From Lates calcarifer (taxonomy: Eukaryota; Chordata; Actinopteri; Centropomidae): a stretch of 64,000 nucleotides of DNA. Shown here piece by piece: positions 12,206 to 24,385 of the stretch; positions within the stretch are counted from its first letter, which is position 1; each line of letters begins with the position of its first letter. The stretch spans positions 16,303,036 to 16,367,035 of the forward strand of contig NC_066850.1 of the NCBI RefSeq assembly GCF_001640805.2, in the 5' to 3' direction. The notes below the pieces were generated by a model. It made no database searches. It was given only the letters and a program-made list of their open reading frames with translations, and was not told where the DNA came from. Both the position numbers and the translations under genes were made by a program.

Positions 12206-15200
12206 ATTAAAGACTTATTTAGAGTTAGTCATGTGTACAGCTGCATCCATTTCATCCACTTTTTTTTACACGCTATATTTCATGGATGTAGTTTGACAGC
12301 TAGCTGACCATTTTAGAAGAAAACATCACTGTTCTTAAGCAACAGTGGTTTTCTGCAGCCACGAGTGGTAATTAGGTACAGGATACTGGTGTATTAAATT
12401 CTGTTGGGCTCCAAGTCTGAGTAGTTAAGGGTACTGGAAGCAGCATACCCCTGGGAGCCAACAGCCCATGCACAGAAAACAAAGCCTATCAATCGCTTAA
12501 CTGGAGCTCCAGCTGCGTCGTCCCACCAACAGTAACAAACACACCAAACTGTGTTTATAATTGTATGTATGTGTATTATGTGTCTGTGTGTCTGTGTATC
12601 TGTGTGTGAGACAGAGACATATGCTCACCATTTAGGTTAAACCAATTAATGCAAGTCCTGGTTTAATTTATAATATAAATAACAAAATTTCTAAATCAAT
12701 AGCATTAATTGTTACAAAACATATGTATGTAAAAGGATTGTATCAAAGGATAAAGACAGAAACAGCACACACTCATCTTCAGCATCTGGATGTCAGCCCA
12801 GGGTAAACATCTTAATCTTTGCTTGGGGTTCCTGGCCATGTTTTAGCAAAATACCAGGGTCAGAGATGATGTTCGTATCCAGGTATGGGTTCATATCACA
12901 AAATAAGGCTTCATCCCCAGTACAGAAGTATGTTCTGCTTTTTACCTCAATCTCACACACATATACCTGCACACATAACCTCAGAGACACACTGAGCGTG
13001 CTAAACTGCATTTTTCAGTGGGAAGAATGGCGAGCAGAGGTTATGCTATCCTTCATTCTGCACTCCCTCCATTCAGCTGGACTCAGTTTTTCAGTGTCCT
13101 CCTATTACATACTTGGTCAGCCATGCATGATATATATTTCTGAGTGTACACCCTGCACAAATAAACCATTAACTAAACACAGAAAACAGGAATTTATACT
13201 GGTGAGAATGGTCACATAGTCAGGTTAATTTATCTATTCTCTCTTCAGGGTACAAGTTATTAGTCATTAGGGCACATGTTGCAGTAAACAACATGAATAA
13301 CAGAATATACAGTAACTCACCTTTCGAGGTTTTTGCTAATTAATACAATTCAGTACAGTTTTCATCCATTGATGAAAACACTGTCTGATAAGAAGGAGAA
13401 TTGTGATGGGCACCAGCTTAACAGTTGGTGTTTATGACTGCTGAGTAAACACTGAGCTTGAGTAGAGCCCACACACCTGGTCAGTATGTGAAAAATAAAA
13501 CCTGACAGATGGTTTTTGATGGTGGTTTTGTCTGGTCTCTCCCATCACAGCTATATTTCCTCCTGCGGCAGAATGTAAAGGAGTCCTGTTTAAAGAACTA
13601 AAGATCTGCTTGAATGTCTGCATGTGTGATCACAGATGTTCAATGAAGACATTTTTTAAGCTTGATTGTGTTAAGCAGTAAGTCTTTAGCAACTAGACAA
13701 TGGTTTATTTAATCATAGACATTCCAATAAATTCATCAAGCCTAGTTGTTATCAGTTAGCTGCATTTGATGTGGAAATCCTCTGCTTGAATTTGAATTAA
13801 GTGACTTTCAAACTGGCAAGCAGAAGAGAAGTAACAGTGAAGCAGTATTAATCTTTGGAGCAGCATGTTGGTTCCAGTGTTCTCACAGCTAAACTTTGTT
13901 CATTGTGATACTTGAGAAATTTTAGCTATCCTAAAGCAATCACAACTGTCGAGATATAATAGGCTAGAATTTATGGAAACTGCAATCTGCACATCTGGAT
14001 TACTAACCGGTTTAAATTGATACCTACCCAAAGTCCAAGGTTAATCATGTGGTAATCCACTTACAGTACTTTGAGTAATTGCAGATTTGTTTGGGAAAAT
14101 GAACCACTGAGATGCTAATGCTGGTACTACCAGCTCAGGCTTTGTTGGTTAGGCCCTATCACATCACCTATGGAAGAAAAAAAATGTTTGTTAGGAAGTT
14201 TCAAAAACACCAAAACTGGCCATGAACCTGCTCAGGTTAGTGAATTGTATTGAATTGAATCTGAAGTATGAACTTCATTTGATTGTCATTCTTGTAGGTT
14301 TTATTTAGCTTATTTAGTTGTGTCTTTGGCTCTGACTTGAACAAAACAGACCCTAAAATGCTGTAATGTAACATGCTTGGCCCTGTGCTCGACAAGAAAT
14401 CTGTGTGTAAGGAGAATGCCCGCATAGTTCATGTGTGTGTGTGTGTGTGTATCTGGTTGAGGGCTCATAGTCATGTTAATCCTTCCATGCTGCCTTGTGT
14501 CTGCTGTGCGCACAAACTTGATGTATAGCAGTGATGAGTAGTTTAAAGCTCTGACAATGGATTTTTTTTATGACAATGGATCAAATGACTGATGTGTGTA
14601 ACATGAAAGGGTGTGTGTGTAGTGACAAACTGGCAGACAATTATTTCTGTACTTTACCATTTCCCTCAGCTGTGCAGAGCCTTTTTAGCATCTTTAAGCT
14701 TGATGTTTTGGTTTTATGGCCAACAACTTTACTATTTTGGTTTGCTTAGTGCTGTTTTTACTCTTGGAGGCAGCTCTTTACTGATGAAGCTCAAAAAACC
14801 CACTGCAGGCTACATAACCTCCATCAAACACCATACAGGCAAGTAGCCTAGACATGGTGTGAAGCAACGATAACCAATATTATGATGCTGGCTAAGACTA
14901 CACTGTCAAAGTGTAGTGCTAGACTTCACTGCCTGTATTTCAATCCTGTCAGCCATTCAGGGTCTAGTTTTGGGGTTATTCTATACTAATGCTGCATTTC
15001 AGTCATGGGAGATTTATCATCAATAAATCTATCAACAGCACAAACTACATGGTGGTATGCATCTTCTGAGGTAAACTGATGTTTACACCAACATGAATGT
15101 AGCGTATTTTTCATATTTAAAAAAAAATCAATTTAACAAATCCAACAAACAAAATATAGCTTGAGTCATGTTTATCTAGAAACCCTAAAGTAATAATACT

Positions 15201-15541
15201 TGTATGTAAATAATAGGAAATGACCAGTTAAAGTCTAGAAAAGTTTGTGCAGAACAAACTTAGCCAGCTATTATTTTTCCATACTGGAGGTGAAGTTTAA
15301 GTTTAACCATTAGGAAGCTTCAGCCTCAGTTCGAAGGGGGGAGGATATGGGAGGGAGGGGGGATGGTGGGGATGACTGGGCTTACCTTGCCTTTATCTTG
15401 CCTGGCCTCCTTTTTCTCCTCAGAGAGAGGTTAGGTGATTCGTCTTCAATAAAAAGCTGCTCTCAGATGCCGCTTTTTGTTTCTCCATCACCCAAGTAGG
15501 TGTCTCTATTTTAGGACCATGAAGGTGTAGTTTCGGCCAAC
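12206..15541. other. Intergenic, no gene seen
   Basis: AT-rich with short (GT)n at 14,432-14,450. Open frames at 12,866-13,219 (plus) and 12,793-13,011 (minus) are overlapping and unfamiliar. A purine/G-rich patch occurs at 15,335-15,375. No gene or RNA can be supported. Confidence 0.55.
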
Positions 15542-15601
15542 TGTGTGTGTGTGTGTGTGTGTGTATGTGTGTGAAAGAGAGAGAGAGAGAGAGAGAGAGA
15601 G
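15542..15601. repeat. Compound (GT)n(GA)n microsatellite
   Basis: GT run at 15,542-15,573 followed directly by a GA run at 15,576-15,601. The apparent open frames here (CVCVCV..., RERERE...) are translations of the repeat and are not genes. Confidence 0.98.
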
Positions 15602-16989
15602 GAAGGGAAGACAGAAGGAGAGCTGCAGGGTCGATCTCTACAGGGATACAGTCAGCTGTGTTCCTAATTCAGGCTGCTTGCTGCCCCCCACCCCTCCCCA
15701 ATTTGCCCTTCAAACAGCATCCATCCCCTCATAGATCACCATGGCAACAGGGCATACTCTCAGGACAAAGCACAGCAGATATGAAAAGGATTATGTAAGA
15801 GAAATTTAGATGAAAGTGGGTTTGGTATTAAAATTCACTCCTGACAAACATAATTGCGGGTCTCCGATCAAGTACAACAGGGAATGATAAATGATTAAAC
15901 AGCAGCGCTGGAGACGATACAACAGAATAAAACACACACATAAACCAACGTGGAAAACCTGAGAGACTGTGTAGCTCCCTCTCACCTAATGTGTATATGT
16001 GTGAGAGTGTGTGTTAGATTAAAATAGTCAGGCTGTACATTAGAAGTTAACATGTTGAGAGCTTTCCTCTGTGGCACTTACTGATGATGTTGACATTCAT
16101 AACAATTATGCATACATTGAAAGAATGGCACCAAACCCCGCTTTCATCATTTTATTGTTGGACTCAAACAGTTTTGCACATTAATTAGAGATGAGCCAAA
16201 AAGACTTTCAACATTTTAAATATATATCCCACCCGAAGTTGTGCTGAGTGTCACAGAAAAAAATGAACAAGAATTAATAGATAAAATTTCATGACTATTT
16301 CACAAACTCTTGTGAGTTGAAAATTCATTTAATTTTAAGTGTAAAATTAACACAATGAAGGGACTTCAGTGGACTTAATGAGTGCCACAGGTTTGTACAA
16401 AGCACTTTTTAGCTTTAAATAAAGAGTTAAAAATGATGTAGTGATGCTGAGCAAAAAGAAGACTTGACTGTGTTACGTGTATAACTAGACTTAATAAAAA
16501 ATAGTTTTTTGTCTGCTTTAATTATTTTTAAGTGCACATCAAAAAGCATTGATGAGGTTATCACCTATCTATCTGCACACCTAGAAGTCCCACCCCCATT
16601 GCAAATGCAACTGCAAATGGTCTACTTAGCCATCAGACAGAAACCAACCAGCTTTATGTCTCTATCATGTTTACATATGTCAATTTGAATGCATCAGTTT
16701 CTTTATGATTACTACTTCCTTATCATAAACCATCAATCTGCTAATTATTCTCTTAATTAATTGATACATTGTTATTATTTGAAAATGTCAGAAAACAGTG
16801 AGAATGTCCACCATTCTATCTGTTGATTGGCTGATTGATTCACTGACCTTTTCAGTTTTACTTTCTGGAGATCTTGTATTTCACGTATTTCCTGGGGAAA
16901 CTGAGATTTCTTTCCATAAATAAAATTGGATTTTAAATGCGTGTAGAAGTACTAAGCCAAAGGCAACTCAAAGTTATCAACTGAAGCCT

Positions 16990-17055
16990 TTTAGACTTAG
17001 ACTTAGACTTGACTTTATTGATCCCTTTGGGATGACTCCCTCAGGGAAATTAAAA
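16990..17055 (+). mobile_element. Fish repeat fragment with CTTTATTGATCCC core
   Basis: A (TTAGAC)n start precedes GACTTTATTGATCCCTTTGG and CTCAGGGAAATTAAAA. This is the conserved tail motif of an abundant fish retroposon type. Only about 65 bp remain and there is no coding capacity. Confidence 0.5.
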
Positions 17056-19114
17056 TTACATTTTTGGATGAGAGACAAAACATCTTAAGTATTTAAAGCA
17101 GGTTCAGTTGCCTTCTGTGCCCTGGATGACTGAGAATCCAGCACATAGTTTTAAAAAGAGATAATATTCCTTCATAACTTAATACATACACATACAAATA
17201 AGAACTGCTTGTATGTTTTTGTTGTGGAAAACCACCATTACACCATACAGTAAAGTCTTATGGTGGTGCTATGGCATTAAAAATATGAGTGGGGCAATCA
17301 AAGTTTAGTTTTGATGACTCACTATTCAAAGCAAATGCATCTCTTTCTGCCCCTGAAAAAAAATTGGGCCTCAGTGTGTTACAGTTTAAACAGAATTAAC
17401 TGAAAATAAAGCATTCACCTCTCTAAAATGTAATGAAATTCTTTAGTAGAGCAAAAGACACCGAGAAAAAAGAAAAACAATAAGAACTGGTATTATTAAT
17501 GCCACTGAGTATCAGTGGATTACAAAAACAGCCAGTAAGTAATATTCATGTGTTAGGCCAATGCATTGTTTTATTCCATATGAACATTAAATGCTGTGAT
17601 ACTAGTCACAGAAGTGAGGGTCGCCCTCGCACTAACAGCCGTATGTGTATGTGCCTTGGTGATAAGTGCAACGGTGCACCATAGCGTAACATACCTGCTG
17701 AGGGGTGAGATGTCAGATATCTCTGTGATATATGCTTGTGTGTGTGTGTGTGTGTTAATGTCTGTATGTGTGTAATATGAATAGGACCATCTATCACTCC
17801 CAACGCCTGTTGACAGTTCCTCCTGGACTCTCACTCTGGCTCAAGATCATCCAATGACACGGATGGGTGTCTCTCTCATTTCACACCTCCTGTGTTCTTT
17901 CCTGTATTGTAGAATTACATAATTAATTGAATTCTTCATATATGCTACTGTAGTTGCACTCACAGATACAGATGTAGAGAGACTGATGGCTCACTAGGAG
18001 GCAAAACAGCTCCAAAATAGGCCTGAGATGTTATTGCCCTTATATTGTTATTAATCAGGTTCATCTTTAGTTAATGGACAAAGACACTCAGCACTGTGTA
18101 AATAAAAGCTAGTGCCATCTGCATCTATGATTACTTTCATCCGTCACCACTGATCTACAGTAAATGACTTTTCTCTTTAGTTGTTCAGTTGGTTTTCTAG
18201 TTGTTTCTCAGACTTGAAAAAGGAATATTTACTTAAATCTGTCAGGGTTTTACTTATAATCTAATGACTACATTTCAGATAAGTAGATCATCTTCATTTA
18301 GCTTTACCAAGATCATTATTAAATACAGGTGGCAAGACAGAAAAATATTTTCTCCAAAAACTTCTGTTTTTGTCTTGTAGCTTCTCTTTAGAATTTCTAT
18401 ATGAATTATTCAAAAATCAAATCTTTGTTGCTGTTGTTTTCTTTTCAGTAGGTGTTGCTTCTCAGGATTGCTGTATTTCTTGTAGAGAACTTGTCTCACT
18501 TTTTGGAACAGCACGAAGTGCAAAACAGCATCCCTGATCACGACTCACACACCTCAGACATAGCATCAGTGTCTCCATTGTTTCAGGCATCAAAAACAAT
18601 AATTATACAATGTATCTTTCTCAATTACATGCCATTATTTGGCACAATACTCCTCAAACTGCACACTGTGTGGACCCACTGTTCAGTGGCTGTGCTCCCT
18701 CCCACTCATTTACCTCTCTGTTTCACCTCCTCCTGTCTGTGTTCATTTGAGATTTTGTTCATCCAATCTGACTCGTCATGGTCCTTTGAGTCATTCACCA
18801 CAGCGTCTCTATCTGTGTCCCTTCCTATCCTCCCCCTTTACCTCCATCACAATCAGCACTGATTCCTTCTCTTCCTCTCTTCTTCTCTCTTCCTTCAGGT
18901 GTTGCAGCTTTGACCTTGATAGAAATCAGTATTCGTCACAGGCAAAGACCTATCAAAATGTAAATGATGACAGGTAGAGGCAGAGAAGTGAGAGTGGGTG
19001 CATTGTGCACCCAATGAGCCATGCCTCCAGGGGCCAACCAAATTGATCTGGTGAGAGGACTGCGGGAGCTTCCCAGAAGGCAAATGGTCAGCAGGTCTGA
19101 TGATGTCACCACTA

Positions 19115-19153
19115 TCTCCTCTCCTCTCCTCTCCTCTCCTCTCCTCTCCTCTC
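19115..19153. repeat. (CTCTC)n-type pentanucleotide array
   Basis: About eight tandem TCCTC units on the plus strand (GAGGA on minus). Confidence 0.95.
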
Positions 19154-22100
19154 TCTCCTTTTTGTGTGAGGCTGTAACCATTGTGCCAGCTGTTACCAGC
19201 TCACACATTAGGTCACACTGGGAGGATTTAATGGAAATAATGACTGGTTTTGTAGCAGTGGTACTGTCATCAGTGCTGTTTCTTTCATTTCTCCCCTCTG
19301 TACCCAAATAGTCCTCTCTGTGTTACTCCAAATGCCTCAGTGACCTTTTCTCCTAGTATATTTCTGCCATCTGTCTTAGAGGTTCGATATTGCCAAAAGC
19401 CATTGTCCCCACACTGACTCGAGACAATCTGGATTCTGTCACAACCCCATCAAGGCACACCACAATACTGAATGAGCCTAAATCACAGGGTTGAATTTTC
19501 ACTGTATTTCTAACTTTCTAAATAAATAACACAACTAAAGCAATAAATAAAAACTATTAAAAATAGTTTGGCCAACTGTAGGGGAAAAAAGTCTGAATGG
19601 ATGGATGGGCCAACAATACATCAAACATGAACTGTTTCCTACTGATAGTATTGGTTTCTTTTAACCCTGACCATCATTGTTCCCTAACCATAGCCAGGTT
19701 TATAATTGTAATCATGATGACAAAGTAATTTTTATCCAAACCACAATATTTACTTAGCATTAACAAAATAGTTATTTTAACCCAAACCATGTTTTTTTTT
19801 CCCTTAACTGTTTCCTGATCTTAATTTAAGATGATGTCATCCTTTTGATTATTATTGATTATTTAATTGAGTCTTCATACAAAAATTTGGATTTTTGCAG
19901 CTTTAAAAAATGAAATATATTTGAGTTGAGTCTAACTTAGGAAAGTCCTATCCTGTTGGCTTTGGCCTGAGAAATTCCCTTTCCATGTCGGAATAAAACA
20001 CCTGCCCTCGCCTGGACAACAAATACTGTCTCAGCATTAAAATTCAGATTCATGATAAATTTATTCATCAACCACCTTATCTGTTCGACCTCCGTTGACC
20101 TCTATCAATGGCCAGTGGAAACAGATAGAATCAGAGGGGTCACTCATGACTGAGTAGAATAGTAAAGCAATGATATATGAAAAATCTCCCAGTCACAGGA
20201 ATGAAAGAAAGCTGACTGTCCTTTGCTTTCAAATGAAGCCATTTTCAGTTTTCTTGTGTTTGATATTCAATGTATAATGCCTCTCTATTGTCTTCTGTCC
20301 ATATTTGTCACAAAAAACCCTTTCAACCAAGATTAAGATGACTGTTTCATTTGTAAAATTGCTCAAACTGAAAGTAAGTAAAGAGTAACTATAACCAGCC
20401 CAAATAATCTTGATCGCACTGCCAACTATAGTAGCAATACTAGTTTTTACTTTGCATCAATTTATCCTATTACAATAATTTGAAAGACACTAATTATATA
20501 AAAACATTGCACAGTGTCCCTCTGGATATTACCACCTAAGAGACAAAGAATCCAACTCCGTCAACTCACATTTTCTGGTCATGCAGTTGCTTGTTGACAG
20601 AGGCGGAAAATATGACACTGCACTTTATTTACAGGAGTATTTAGGCTGAGAGAGGTGGATAAATGGTGATCCAGCTCACAGTACTGATTGTGTGACAAAA
20701 AAAAGAATATTTGGTAATGTATGTAGCTTACAGGGAAAATCACACGAATGACTGACCTATAATCATTGATTAAAATCTTCACATTGCTACACTCCGATGA
20801 GGCACACAATCCAGTGACAGACAAGACACAGAAACAAAGAAAGTAGGTGACTTTTTGGCAACTACAAATGGTGGAACTTTGTTGGACAGCTGAGAAAAAG
20901 AAGGGCTGTTTGAAATGTCACTAAGAAGGACAAGGCCCATTATAATGTATCCTCTCCATAAGGACAAAAAGGTCAAAGACAACCATCTGTGTGTGTCAAG
21001 CTATAGGAGGTGTGTGGCTTCCTCTGGCAAAGTAATTGTGTTATTATCTAATCTTGTAGTGTGACTTTGTAATTAGAGAAAGGAATTTCTCATTGTGTGT
21101 TGTTGTGTGTACAACCTGATTACCATCCATCAGGGTCCACAGTGTCCTCTGATGCTTTTTCTGACAGTGACCAACAGCAGCCCTATTTATTTTGTTCTCT
21201 GTAGCTGTGGTACCCTGTAACTGACACTCCTGCCTGAAATCTCTGGGCCTGTATTTGTTGTCTACGTAGACTTGTTTTTTTAAAGATACATTTGTACTGT
21301 GCATAATCATAGATTTGTTTTGGTTTCCACATGAATAAAATATAATTGTTGCTTGTTGAGGTCAAACCAGTCACTCAGCAAAAGAAGAAAATATTCCTTT
21401 GCATTGTATTTATATACAGCTATATATAACTGTAGCTGGCTAGTTATGATATTGATAGATTACTTGATTTGGAGAAATATGTTATGGGAATTTCACATTA
21501 TGATGGAAGAAAATGAAACTAAAGCAATTCATGTTGGATGATATTTGATATCAGACTGAGGACAACTGTTGACATCTCTGTACTGCTGCTAACGTTAAAG
21601 TTACCTTAACCTAAACTAACGTAGTGATCATCTAGAGTTTACAAGAAACACCATTCTTTTTGAGTTTTTGAACAACAAAAAGATACAGCCCACTGTCTAT
21701 TTATCTATTTTCTATGAGCATGGTGTCTTCTTCTTCAAAGCTTGGACAAGTGTAAAAAATACAGACACCAGTCTGCAGAGTGCATATTAACCAGACAACA
21801 GCCAGAGTTCCTTTTCTGTTGTTTTGCCAACTCACAGTGTTGATGTTAATAAGCTACAGCTGAGCAAATTTGCCAGCAATAGTTGTAATTACAGCCAGTG
21901 AAATCAGTGATCACCGACTAAAACTTTAACCTCTTACAAATGAAGACACTGTTAATTATGTAAGTTATGATTAAAATTGCTACTCTTGTGATTTGAAAAT
22001 TATACTCTTTCAAATTATGATTTAGATTTTAAACAATTAATCACTCTGCCCTAGCACATGCTGAAGTACTGCTTGAAATACTGTATTTATCATTATGTAT

Positions 22101-22165
22101 TAATGCCTCTCACAGATATATTAGATTCATTTAGTGCTATGAGGCAAAGAAAATCCACCTGTATC

Positions 22166-22723
22166 TACAGTGTATCTAAACTCATTTACAAAGGTATTCA
22201 GACCCCTTTCAGACCCCTTTCAGACCTTTTCCATTTCAGCACTTTGTAGAAGCCCATTTGGCAGCAATTACAGATTCAAGTCTTCTTAGCTAAGTCTCTC
22301 TTTGCACACCTGGATTTGAACAGTTTATCCCATTATTCTTAGCACATCCTCTTAAGCTCTGTCAAATTGGATGGGAAGTGTCTGTGAACTGCCATTCTCC
22401 ACAGATGTTCTTTGGGTTTTAATTTTGGGCTTTGGCTGGGCCACTCAAGGACAGTTGGAAACTTATCTCAAAGCCACTCCTTGGCTGTAAGCTTCAAGTT
22501 GTTGTCGTGCTGAAAGATGAAGCGTAGCCCCAGTCTCAGGTCGCGTGCACTCTGAGGCATGCTTTCTCCTCCTCTCTTATTTGGCTGTATTCATCTGTCC
22601 CTCAAATCTGACCCTGCTACCAAGAAGCACCCCCAAAGAATGATGCTGCAACCACCAATACCATCCCTACCACAGAAGGGATGGTATTGACCAGGTGAGC
22701 AGTGCCTGGTGTTCTCCAGACAT
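22166..22723 (-). mobile_element. Tc1/mariner-like element, left part (transposase antisense), interrupted
   Basis: Starts with a TACAGTG-type end followed by AAAGGTATTCAGACCCCTTT, the terminal-repeat text of the salmonid/percomorph Tc1-like family. It then runs through the antisense of a transposase: GGGCTTTGGCTGGGCCACTC, AATGATGCTGCAACCACCA and GGGATGGTATTGACCAGGTG. The text breaks off after CTCCAGACAT at 22,723 and resumes near 23,891 with the next expected segment. Numerous indels and stops show the transposase is dead. A short internal tandem copy of CAGACCCCTTT lies at 22,199-22,226. Confidence 0.8.
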
Positions 22724-23890
22724 ATTTTTATAAAGCAGCTGTGACAAGGACAATGTAAAACATAGAACTAACAATAGTACATAACATACAGACGATTAAA
22801 CCCCACAGAGGAAAATAAAATAAAATAGAATAAGTAAATAAGTTAAAAAAGGACCAGAGTTCAGGAGGTCAAAGAAACAGCATAATACATACAAAGTTAA
22901 TACAATCTATAGCTCTACATTTTTTTCCCAGGCCAGATCGATAAGCCCCGACCTCATCCTGCAAGGTGCAGAGGCACCCAGGTAGTCAAGAAATGGATCC
23001 CAGGTCTGGTAAAATAAAAAGGGTTTTTCCTTCAATGCTGTAGAGAAAGCTTCAAATGGAATGATAGTAGTCACAGTTTGTTTCCACTGATTCAGAGTGG
23101 GAGCTTTATCAGTAATCCATAAGGCCAGGATACATTTCCGGGCACAGTGCAGTAGAATGTGCAAAAAGGTCCCTGTTGTGAAAATCTTTGAGTAGCTCAT
23201 CATTTAGTCCCAACAGACAAGTCCTTGCGGTCAGATGTAGATGGCTTGAAAATTATATTAAACTGTTACAGCAATTATAATTATATAATTATAATCCAGA
23301 ATTGCTGGACATAAGGGCAGCTCCACAAACAATGAATAAATGATCCGACAGCAGCCTGACATTTAGTACAAAGTTCTGACAGAGTTGGGTTTATTCTATG
23401 TCTGGCTTCAGGAGTGATATAGAGCCTATGCAGCATCTTGAATTGCCTCTCCCAGGCAGAGTTAGACACCAGAACCTTGGAGGGCTGGCTGCACAGGACA
23501 TCGCAGTCCCCAGGCTCTATTGTACCCGCATCAGATTCCCATCTGCCTTTTACTTTACCAGAATTATCTACCTTGTATGAATTTAAAGAAATCCTTATTG
23601 GTGACCCAATAAGAGAGAGATGTATAATAAATTCTGCAAGAGTATCCTACCTAGAGAGGCTGATTCGCAACTGAGCCAGACTGAACCAGGGTCATCTACA
23701 AACCATTCCAAAAGAAACTTGAACTGTGCAGCCCACAAGTAAAAAGGAAACAAAGGTGCTTCTAAGCCACAGGTAGACAGAGAAAACTGTATCTTAACCT
23801 GAGTCTCTTCTTACGCTAAATAAATGATATAATAGCACTATTTAATTTTGCAAAAACTTTCCTTGACAACATGACTGGCAACTTCTGAAA
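22724..23890 (-). mobile_element. 5'-truncated L1-like LINE inserted in the Tc1-like element
   Basis: The minus strand is open upstream of and through the 23,281-23,469 frame, reading WERQFKMLHRLYITPEARHR, then INPTLSELCTKC and GSFIHCLWSCPYVQQFW. The spacing CxxC-x7-H-x4-C and the word HxLWxCP are typical of the C-terminal cysteine/histidine motif of vertebrate and fish L1-clade ORF2 proteins. A second minus frame at 22,907-23,203 continues with a further C-terminal block (ALWITDKAPTLNQWKQTV). Frame breaks near 23,281 and 23,203 show decay. The reverse transcriptase core and endonuclease are absent, the usual 5' truncation. The 3' end lies toward 22,724. A clear poly(A) and target-site duplication are not visible. 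Confidence 0.65.
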
Positions 23891-24385
23891 GAAATACAGG
23901 AGGCCTGACCTGATGTTCTCAGTTTTTGTTTTATCAGACCAGACAATCATTTTCTCTTTCTCTCAATCTTTCTTCTGGGTTTTTGGTCACCTCGCTGACA
24001 AAGGCCCTTCTTGCCCAGTTACTCAGTTTGGACAGACAGGCAACTCTTAAGAGTAAGAGTCCTGATGGTTCCAACACTTCTTCCATTTCACAATTATTGA
24101 GGTCACTGTGCTCCTTTAGAAATTGTTTTATACCAGTGCCCTAATCTCTGCCTCTGCACAATTTTCCTGGGGAGATGTCCTGACATGAATTGTGTTATAT
24201 ACACAATTCACCATAGGTAGACTCCAATAAAGTTATAGACACATCTCAAGAAAAATTAAAGCAAATAAGATGCATTTGACTACAACCACCACAAATATAC
24301 TTTCACTTTTTCATAATAGGTTATTGAGTGTAGATTAATTGGGAAAATGGCAATTGAATTAATTTTTCTGATGTATCTAAAGCCT
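23891..24385 (-). mobile_element. Tc1/mariner-like element, right part
   Basis: Resumes the antisense transposase text seen at 22,166-22,723: TTTTATCAGACCAGACAATC, TTTTTGGTCACCTCGCTGAC, AAAGGCCCTTCTTGCCCAGT and CCTGATGGTTCCAACACTTC. It ends in the family's tail, ACTCCAATAAAGTTATAGAC and TTTTTCATAATAGGTTATTG. Left and right parts are collinear, so they are one element split by the LINE. The total of about 1.05 kb is shorter than a full 1.6 kb Tc1-like copy, so there are internal deletions. The right terminal repeat is degenerate. Confidence 0.78.

Larger units (their letters stand above)
15602..22165. other. Intergenic stretch, no gene supported
   Basis: No confident gene. A short fish-LINE-tail-like block lies at 16,990-17,055, (GT)n at 17,737-17,755, an exon-like acceptor at 18,862-18,897, and a CTCTC pentamer array at 19,115-19,153. 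The plus-strand frames of 136 and 112 codons at 18,452-18,977 overlap each other, are serine/leucine-rich from pyrimidine tracts and show no family motif. Confidence 0.5.

Noticed and set aside
15543..15798. Frames reading CVCVCV and RERERE
   Set aside because: Translations of the (GT)n(GA)n microsatellite.
18452..18977. 136- and 112-codon overlapping plus-strand frames
   Set aside because: Mutually overlapping, serine/leucine/phenylalanine-rich from pyrimidine tracts, no homology recognised.
19021..19311. Frames across the CTCTC array
   Set aside because: Repeat-derived SSPLLSSPLL-type peptide.
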